Origin: DASPXY01 sp038227745
GTDB taxonomy: Bacteria > Planctomycetota > Planctomycetia > Gemmatales > Gemmataceae
Assembly: GCA_038227745.1 (NCBI GenBank)
Contig: JBBRPS010000308.1
Location: 1 to 11,192, forward strand
Reading direction: 5' to 3'
DNA length: 11,192 nt
The translations under genes were made by a program, and so were the position numbers. How positions within the stretch are numbered: the first letter of the stretch is position 1; every line of letters begins with the position of its first letter. The notes beneath the pieces are model-generated. The model made no database searches and was not told the DNA's origin. It was given only the letters and a program-made list of their open reading frames with translations. Below are positions 7,024-11,192 of the stretch, in pieces.

Positions 7024-8349
7024 TCACTTCTTCGCCCGGATGTCGTAGCAGAACAGCAGTTCCTGGTCGCGCAGGTACAGCCGCCCGTTCGCGATCACCG
7101 GCTGCGTCCAGATCTTCGCCGCGCTGCTGGTGCGCCGCGTCTCGGGGACCTTCGACTTCTCCGGGATCTCGAAGGTGCCGTGCTCGTCCCAGCCTGTCGA
7201 CGTGGCCGTGAGCAGCGCCATGCCGCCCTCGTCGCTGTAGAGGTAGAGCATACCGTCCGCGGCGGTCACGCCGCCGCTCTTGCACTCCAACTGGTTCCGG
7301 TCGCTCCAGACCACCTTGCCGGTCTTGAAGTCCTGGCAGACCCAGCCCAGCCCCTCGGAATGACCGTAGATGTGGTCCCCCACCAGCACGACGCCGCCGT
7401 GCGTGTTCTTGACCGACTTCTGGATCCGCTTGCTGGTGTACTGCTCCTCGGGCGTGAACTTGCCGTCGGCCGGGGTCAGCTTGAACAGGTGGCAGCCGCC
7501 GCCGTAACCCGCCGTCACGTAGACGAGGTCACCGCGGACGACGGGCGTCGGGGCGATCGCGAGGCTCTCGCCGCTGAACATGTTCGCCTGCCAGAGCAGC
7601 TTACCGTCCTTCGCCCGGGCGCCGAAGACCATTCCCCCCTCGGGGTCGGTCGCGAAGCTGGTCTGCACGTACTGGCGGACGCCGCCGGCCTCGCTGACGA
7701 CCACGGAGGAGTAGGGCGCCTTGTTCTTCATCTCGGTGCTGCGCCAGATGACCTTGCCGGTCTTTTTGTCGAGGGCGGCCAGCGTCCCCTTGTCACCGCC
7801 GGGCGTGCAGATGAGGAGGTCGCCGTCGATGAGCGGCGACTCGCTGTAGCCCCACCAGCTCATCATCTCGCCGCCCAGGTCCTCGATGAGGTTCTTGCGC
7901 CAGACCTCCTGGCCCTTGTCCGTCTCGACGCACACCAGCTCGCCCTGGCCGCCGAGGGCGTAGACGTGCTTGCCGTCCACCGTCGGCGTGCCGCGCGGGC
8001 CGTCGCCCCAGATGTTGCCCTTGAAGGTGAAGATCGGGCCGAGCTTCGCTTTCCACGCCTCTGCCGGCTTGCCGTTCTTGACGTCCAGCGCGATGACGTA
8101 CTCGACCTCGTCGAGGGCGCCGAGGGCGTAAAGGCGGTCGCCGACGACGGCCATCGTCGAGAAGCCGAGGCCGAGGCCGGCGTACTTCCATTCGAGTTTC
8201 GGGCCTTCCTTGGGCCAGTCCTTGAGCAGACCGGTTTCCTTCGAGACGCCGGTGCGGTCGGGGCCACGCCACTGAGGCCAGTCGAGGGCGAGGGCGGGGA
8301 TAGACGCGGCGAGGAGGAGAGCAGTGACGAGGAGGTAGCGGGTCTTCAT
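7024..8349 (-). CDS. Secreted PQQ-like beta-propeller repeat protein
   Basis: This 441-residue protein starts MKTRYLLVTALLLAASIPALA, a textbook signal peptide with cleavage expected after ALA, and matures at LDWPQWRGPDRTG, the W..WRGP opening typical of planctomycete PQQ-like propellers. Blade motifs are ETDKGQEVWRKNL, DKKTGKVIWRST, RAKDGKLLWQANM and DFKTGKVVWSDR; the chain ends with LYLRDQELLFCYDIRAKK, closing the propeller. It has no CxxCH and no extra domain. A GTG at 8376 would add nine residues (MSSRCPRNP) but lacks a ribosome binding site, whereas the chosen ATG has GAGGAA four bases upstream and directly opens the signal peptide. It is the first gene of the minus-strand run, behind a good promoter at 8490-8518 and a leader of about 130 bases. 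It differs clearly from the 52-1545/1615-3258 pair. Its specific role is unknown. Confidence 0.93.
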   Translation of the reverse strand: MKTRYLLVTALLLAASIPALALDWPQWRGPDRTGVSKETGLLKDWPKEGPKLEWKYAGLGLGFSTMAVVGDRLYALGALDEVEYVIALDVKNGKPAEAWKAKLGPIFTFKGNIWGDGPRGTPTVDGKHVYALGGQGELVCVETDKGQEVWRKNLIEDLGGEMMSWWGYSESPLIDGDLLICTPGGDKGTLAALDKKTGKVIWRSTEMKNKAPYSSVVVSEAGGVRQYVQTSFATDPEGGMVFGARAKDGKLLWQANMFSGESLAIAPTPVVRGDLVYVTAGYGGGCHLFKLTPADGKFTPEEQYTSKRIQKSVKNTHGGVVLVGDHIYGHSEGLGWVCQDFKTGKVVWSDRNQLECKSGGVTAADGMLYLYSDEGGMALLTATSTGWDEHGTFEIPEKSKVPETRRTSSAAKIWTQPVIANGRLYLRDQELLFCYDIRAKK

Positions 8350-8353
8350 CGGG

Positions 8354-8359
8354 TTCCTC
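8354..8359 (-). promoter_or_regulatory. Ribosome binding site fixing the start of the 7024-8349 gene
   Basis: GAGGAA on the minus strand lies four bases before the ATG at 8349. The alternative GTG at 8376 has only C-rich sequence upstream, so this site decides the start. Confidence 0.65.
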
Positions 8360-8489
8360 GGGCAGCGAGAGGACACCTGGGGGCCAACCCGTGGGACGGC
8401 GGCACGGCGGGGCGAGGCAGGCGGGAGGGAACGGCGTTCCGTGTCGGTCGCGCTGGCGGGTATCAGGGCGCGGGCACCCTGACCTCACC

Positions 8490-8518
8490 ATTCTATGGGT
8501 GCGGCGTGGGCACGCCAA
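8490..8518 (-). promoter_or_regulatory. Sigma-70-like promoter for the minus-strand propeller/ligase run
   Basis: On the minus strand TTGGCG (8513-8518) and TAGAAT (8490-8495) are separated by exactly 17 bp, matching 4/6 and 5/6 of the consensus. Transcription would begin near 8482, giving a leader of about 130 bases. The first bases of that leader can fold into a hairpin (TCAGGG / CCCTGA around 8463-8482). It is the best promoter match in the gap and diverges from the rnpB promoter. Confidence 0.5.
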
Positions 8519-8592
8519 GGACGCTGCCGCGGCGCGGGCGGCGAAAAGCCCCCTTGGACCGGCAGCACCAGGCCACGGCGGCCCGAGGGGCC

Positions 8593-8621
8593 TGGAGATC
8601 CGCCGGGGCGTTTGCTATAAA
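8593..8621 (+). promoter_or_regulatory. Promoter of the RNase P RNA gene
   Basis: TGGAGA (8593-8598) and TATAAA (8616-8621) are 17 bp apart. TATAAA follows TTTGC, so a TG two bases upstream also gives an extended -10 (TGC then TATAAA). The predicted start, seven bases after the -10, is G8628, which is exactly where the P1 helix of the RNA begins. That independent agreement supports the call. Confidence 0.65.
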
Positions 8622-8627
8622 GAAGAC

Positions 8628-9152
8628 GTTCGCAGGCCGGCCGGACGGCCGCTGCCGGGGCGCTCCGGCGCTTCGGGAGAGGAAAGTCCGGGCTCCACAG
8701 GACGCGGTGGTGGGTAACGCCCACCGTCCGAGTCTCCCTCGCCGCCGATCACCGGAGGCCGGGGGAGAGGAAGGATAGGGAAAGTGCAACAGAAAGATAC
8801 CGCCACCCCGAGTGACGAGTGACGAGTGAAAAGTGGAAAGTGAAAAGTGAAAAGTGAAGAACGATCCGTCACTTTCCACTCGTCACTCGTCACTCGGGAG
8901 GTAAGGGTGAAATGGTGGGGGGACCTCGGCCCCTTAATGTAAGAGCCCACCAGCAGCCTGGTGACAGGCTGGCTCGGCAAACCCCACCGGGAGCAAGGCC
9001 AAATAGGGGAGCAGGGCTGGTTCCGGCCCGTTACGACTCCCGGGTAGGCCGCTCGACCGACCGGGCAACCGGCCGGCTAGATAAATGGCCGTCACCGCAC
9101 TCTCGGGTGCGGGCTACAGAACCCGGCTTACAGGCCGGCCTGCGGACACTTC
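8628..9152 (+). ncRNA. rnpB: RNase P RNA, bacterial type A, with expanded P12
   Basis: This is the catalytic RNA of RNase P, which removes 5' leaders from pre-tRNAs. Conserved blocks appear in order: GAGGAAAGTCCGGGCTCCAC (8679-8698), P8 hairpin 8709-8725 with loop TAACG, AAGTGCAACAGAAA (8782-8795), GGTAAGGGTGAAA, GTAAGAGC, P14 hairpin 8955-8970 with a GTGA loop, GAGCAAGGCCAAATAGGGG (8991-9009), CCCGGGTAGGC and ACAGAACCCGGCTTA (9116-9130). The ends pair: P1 8628-8642 with 9133-9147 (15 bp, one G-U) and P2 GACGGCC 8644-8650 with GGCCGTC 9087-9093. At about 525 nt it is clearly longer than the roughly 375 nt E. coli RNA. The excess is mainly in P12 (8807-8898), with smaller additions at P9 (8733-8768) and P13 (8920-8945). 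The 3' end is estimated from P1. Minus- and plus-strand ORFs over this stretch are spurious. Confidence 0.96.
8810..8858 (+). repeat. Seven tandem heptamers forming one side of RNase P helix P12
   Basis: The stretch divides exactly into GAGTGAC, GAGTGAC, GAGTGAA, AAGTGGA, AAGTGAA, AAGTGAA, AAGTGAA. The opposite strand of the helix (about 8869-8897) carries four complementary heptamers, so the first three units form a 22-bp perfect stem (8807-8828 with 8877-8898). A further 8 bp (8836-8843 with 8869-8876) forms above a 7-base bulge equal to one repeat unit. Confidence 0.9.
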
Positions 9153-9168
9153 TTCTCCCCGCCCTGGG

Positions 9169-9218
9169 AAACGAGAAGGGGCGGGACTCAGTTCTTTGAG
9201 TCCCGCCCCTTCTCGTTT
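9169..9218. terminator. Bidirectional intrinsic terminator between rnpB and the converging repeat-protein gene
   Basis: Two perfect 22-base arms (9169-9190 and 9197-9218) flank the loop GTTCTT. The arms begin AAACGAG and end CTCGTTT, so the A-run on one strand supplies the T-run on the other and the structure can terminate in both directions. It lies about 16 bases after the rnpB 3' end and 20 bases past the TAG of the minus-strand gene at 9239. Confidence 0.88.
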
Positions 9219-9238
9219 GTCATGGTCCACCGGCCGCG

Positions 9239-10729
9239 CTACCGCGCCGGCTGCACACCGGGGAAAGCCCCACCCGGCTGAGCGCCAGGGACGGCACCAC
9301 CGGGCTGCACGCCGGGGAACGCTCCACCCGGCTGAGCACCAGGGACAGCGCCGCCGGGCTGCACGCCGGGGAAGGCACCCGGCTGGACTCCGGGGAAGGC
9401 ACCGGGCTGCGCGCCCGGCTGGACTCCGGGGAAGGCACCCGGCTGCGCGCCCGGCTGGACTCCGGGGAAGGCACCAGGCTGAACACCCGGGAAGGCCCCC
9501 GGCTGCACGCCAGGTTGGACCCCGGGGAAGGGGTTCACGGGCCGGGGGAAGGCCCCCGGCTGCATCCCGGGGAAGCCGCCCGGTTGCGGGCCCGCCTGGG
9601 CGACCACGTTGGACAGCGGTGACGGAAAGGCGCCCTTGAACGGCTCGCCGACCAGTTCCTTCCACTTCGCCTTCTGCGCGATGGACATGACCTTGACGGC
9701 CTCCTCCATCGCCTGCTTGCTCACCGGCTCCAGGGCCTTCATGACGTCGGCCACGTTGCCCCTGGCCGCGTCCTGGTAGAGCTGCGACATGTTCAGCTTG
9801 AGGTACGGCGCCTGCACGGCCTTGGCGAAGCGCTTCTGCTGCGCGGGGTAGATGTTCAGGTGCTTGATGACCTTCTGGTCGAAGACCGCGTACGGGCCGC
9901 GCTGCTGCAGCTCGAGCTGTTTCAGCCGCTTGACCTGCTCCGGCTTCAGCGTCTCGTCCACGACCTTCTGGACGGCATCATTCGCCTGGCGCAGAGGCGC
10001 GAAGGGATCCTGACCGGGGTAGACCTGCCGCGGCATCGGGAACCCGACCCCGTATTTGGCGACCTCATCGTTGAACTTCTTGACCTGCTCCGCGGAGAGC
10101 TTGAGGTCTTCCTGAACATCCTTGGAGCCGAGGAGGTTGATCTTCGGGTTCATGCGGGCGAGAAGTGCGGCCATGTTCATGGTAACCGCATTGCCCTGCG
10201 GGTTGGGGAAGCCGCCGGGTTGGGAACCGGGGAAGGCGCCCGGCTGGGGGAACTGGCCGCCTGGCCTGAACCCTCCGGGGGGCTGCGGGCCGGGGAACGC
10301 CCCACCCGGGGGAGGCGGCTGCACACCGGGAAAGGCACCGCCCGGGGCAGGCGGCTGCGCACCGGGGAACGCCCCGCCTGGCTTCACACCGCCGGGCGGC
10401 TGCACACCGGGGAATGCTCCGCCGGGCTGTACGGCCGGTGGCTGCACCCCGGGAAAGGCACCGCCCGGGGCGGGCGGCTGCACACCGGGGAATGCTCCGC
10501 CTGGCTTCACACCGCCGGGCGGTTGCACACCGGGGAATGCTCCGCCGGGCTGTACGGCCGGCGGCTGCGCGCCGGGGACCGCACCGCCCGGCTGCACCCC
10601 GGGGAAGGCGCCCCCCGGCTGAACCCCCGGGAAGGCGCCGCCCGGCTGCGTGCCGGCCTGGCCGAAGGCCGAGCCGGTCGCCAGCACGACGGCCCCGACA
10701 CCGAGGAGCACTCGTGACAGTGTGCGCAT
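9239..10729 (-). CDS. Secreted Pro/Gly-rich repeat protein with a central helical domain
   Basis: I do not recognise a named family. The 496-residue protein starts MRTLSRVLLGVGAVVLATGS, a clear signal peptide with cleavage near AFG-Q. Residues about 28-178 are Pro/Gly-rich repeats built on PGGAFPGVQ, including a 41-residue unit occurring twice (58-98 and 99-139). Residues 181-372 are a non-repetitive, mostly helical core with LKLSAEQVKKF (209-219) and LKPEQVKRLKQLELQQRG (261-278), reminiscent of the LT..Q helices of Spy/CpxP-type periplasmic proteins, though this is only a resemblance. Residues 381-494 are again repeats (QPGAFPGVQ and PGGAVPGAQ). The ATG at 10729 has GGAGGAA six bases upstream; an extension to 10822 would bury the signal peptide behind 31 non-homologous residues. 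It is not collagen-like, lacking a strict G-x-y register. A flexible surface or periplasmic protein is inferred. Confidence 0.85.
   Translation of the reverse strand: MRTLSRVLLGVGAVVLATGSAFGQAGTQPGGAFPGVQPGGAFPGVQPGGAVPGAQPPAVQPGGAFPGVQPPGGVKPGGAFPGVQPPAPGGAFPGVQPPAVQPGGAFPGVQPPGGVKPGGAFPGAQPPAPGGAFPGVQPPPPGGAFPGPQPPGGFRPGGQFPQPGAFPGSQPGGFPNPQGNAVTMNMAALLARMNPKINLLGSKDVQEDLKLSAEQVKKFNDEVAKYGVGFPMPRQVYPGQDPFAPLRQANDAVQKVVDETLKPEQVKRLKQLELQQRGPYAVFDQKVIKHLNIYPAQQKRFAKAVQAPYLKLNMSQLYQDAARGNVADVMKALEPVSKQAMEEAVKVMSIAQKAKWKELVGEPFKGAFPSPLSNVVAQAGPQPGGFPGMQPGAFPRPVNPFPGVQPGVQPGAFPGVQPGAFPGVQPGAQPGAFPGVQPGAQPGAFPGVQPGAFPGVQPGGAVPGAQPGGAFPGVQPGGAVPGAQPGGAFPGVQPAR
9248..9589 (-). repeat. C-terminal Pro/Gly repeat tract of the 9239-10729 gene
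   Basis: This DNA encodes residues 381-494, repeats of QPGAFPGVQ, a 12-residue PGAQPGAFPGVQ variant and an 18-residue PGGAVPGAQPGGAFPGVQ unit present twice in tandem (54-bp period). It is GC-rich and prone to slippage, and is a likely site of length variation. Confidence 0.8.
10196..10648 (-). repeat. N-terminal Pro/Gly repeat tract with a 123-bp tandem duplication
   Basis: This DNA encodes residues 28-178. A 123-bp unit is repeated in tandem over 10313-10558: GCTTCACACC recurs at 10381 and 10504, and the two copies differ at only scattered bases. The near identity suggests a recent duplication compared with the more diverged short repeats around it. Confidence 0.85.
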
Positions 10730-10735
10730 ATCCAG

Positions 10736-10742
10736 TTCCTCC
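10736..10742 (-). promoter_or_regulatory. Ribosome binding site fixing the start of the repeat-protein gene
   Basis: GGAGGAA on the minus strand lies six bases before ATG 10729, which opens directly into the signal peptide. This argues against the longer start at 10822. Confidence 0.7.
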
Positions 10743-11192
10743 AGCAATAAAGGATGTCCCCGGCCCTGTCCTGTGCGCGTCCCGCAAACCGACCGGAGAG
10801 TGTGCCACCGCCGGACCGACAACAGGCCCTACCGTCGCTCGGAGCAGGAGAGGGCGCAAGGTCAGCATACGGAAGCCGCTCCCCCCTTCAAGCCGGCCGC
10901 CCTTCGTCTTGACGGGCCGGCCGTCTTCTTTTACAAGCCGCTGCTCCTCTCGAAGACAAAGTCAGGGCCGGCAAAGGAGGCGGGGCAGGCAAGGGCCTGT
11001 AAGTGCCATTGTTTACCAGGCCCCGCACTTTCGCAAGAGCCAAAACCAAAATGCAGGGTTGAGGAACCGCCGTGGCAGGCGCCGGGCAGCGCAGCTGCGC
11101 GGGCGCCTCGGCACTGCCCGGCGCGCAATCCGGACGCCCCCGCCCTGCGGCGGCCTCTGCGGAACATCTGTGGAAGACGCTGCGTCACCCGG
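10743..11192. other. Non-coding upstream region with several GC-rich inverted repeats
   Basis: I see no convincing gene here. The only sizeable frame (10931-11188, minus, 85 residues) lacks a recognisable domain and has shadow-like composition. Visible structures are GGGCCTG 10993-10999 with CAGGCCC 11017-11023, the overlapping alternative GCGGGGC 10980-10986 with GCCCCGC 11020-11026, and an 11-bp stem 11079-11089 with 11114-11124 whose loop contains the palindrome CGCAGCTGCG. The region presumably holds the promoter and leader of the 9239-10729 gene, but no strong promoter stands out. Confidence 0.5.
10911..10932 (+). terminator. Weak rightward terminator-like hairpin
   Basis: GACGG (10911-10915) and CCGTC (10921-10925) form a short stem followed by TTCTTTT on the plus strand. 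A second GCCGGCC at 10892-10898 can pair instead with 10915-10921. No plus-strand gene or promoter that it would serve was found, so the call is tentative. Confidence 0.3.

Noticed and set aside
52..8349. True PQQ-dependent dehydrogenases
   Set aside because: No CxxCH haem motif and no clear cofactor or metal ligand set is visible; only the propeller repeats support the family name.
8350..8376. GTG start nine codons upstream for the 7024-8349 gene
   Set aside because: No ribosome binding site before the GTG, whereas the internal ATG has GAGGAA and opens the signal peptide.
7180..8778. Plus-strand open frame of 532 codons reaching into the RNase P RNA gene
   Set aside because: It is antisense to a well-supported secreted propeller and runs into rnpB, so it cannot be a normal gene.
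8810..8897. Heptamer array considered as a CRISPR or free microsatellite
   Set aside because: Units are 7 bp with no spacers, and the array lies at the P12 position between conserved RNase P RNA blocks.
8493..9199. Several small open frames on both strands around 8500-9200
   Set aside because: They lie over the RNase P RNA gene and its promoter and have no protein features.
9239..10729. Collagen-like protein
   Set aside because: Glycine is not in every third position; the repeat is a 9-12 residue PGGAFPGVQ type.
10730..10822. 31-residue N-terminal extension of the repeat protein
   Set aside because: It would bury a clear signal peptide; the internal ATG has a strong GGAGGAA.
11008..11036. 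TTGCGA-17 bp-AACAAT as a minus-strand promoter for the repeat-protein gene
   Set aside because: Only 4/6 matches in each box, it overlaps the competing stems, and it would give a leader near 270 bases; too weak to list.
10931..11188. 85-codon minus-strand frame at the right edge
   Set aside because: Arg/Ala/Gly-rich, no recognisable domain and no convincing ribosome binding site; treated as non-coding.

Overview
The window is a high-GC bacterial chromosome segment that looks like a planctomycete, most likely of the Gemmata group (Gemmataceae). The evidence is a series of secreted PQQ-like beta-propeller proteins with planctomycete-type motifs (W..WRGP after the signal peptide, RN.VN, HGQW.NPAY, FPGG.G.LY), a type A RNase P RNA with a greatly lengthened repetitive P12 helix, and dispersed short repeats. 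This assignment is inference; no 16S rRNA or other marker is present.

Left part (1-8518, minus strand): five genes read right to left. The order is a secreted beta-propeller (7024-8349) with a recognisable promoter, a PaaK-like acyl-CoA ligase (5633-6955), a large secreted beta-propeller with extra C-terminal domains (3318-5636), and two paralogous membrane-anchored or secreted beta-propellers (1615-3258 and 52-1545). The ligase and the large propeller overlap by 4 bases and are probably translationally coupled. The other three gaps are 59-69 bp, and each holds a perfect inverted repeat with 11-21 bp arms. The set may be one transcript with leaky intercistronic hairpins, or several units. No propeller has a CxxCH haem motif, so they are better seen as BamB-like or structural propellers than as proven quinoprotein dehydrogenases.

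Middle (8590-9218): the RNase P RNA gene (rnpB) lies on the plus strand, divergent from the propeller gene. It has a good promoter (4/6 -35, 17 bp spacer, TATAAA), a 15-bp P1 helix pairing its two ends, and a 22-bp perfect terminator stem that also serves the converging gene. P12 is built from seven tandem heptamers.

Right part (9239-11192): a minus-strand gene encodes a secreted protein with a helical core between two long Pro/Gly-rich repeat arms. It is preceded by about 460 bp of structured sequence without a convincing gene.

The most notable observations are the RNase P P12 heptamer expansion, and a dispersed decamer repeat placed in inverted orientation across the ligase/propeller junction. 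One copy of that repeat supplies the hydrophobic core of a signal peptide and the other supplies the C-terminal tail of the ligase.
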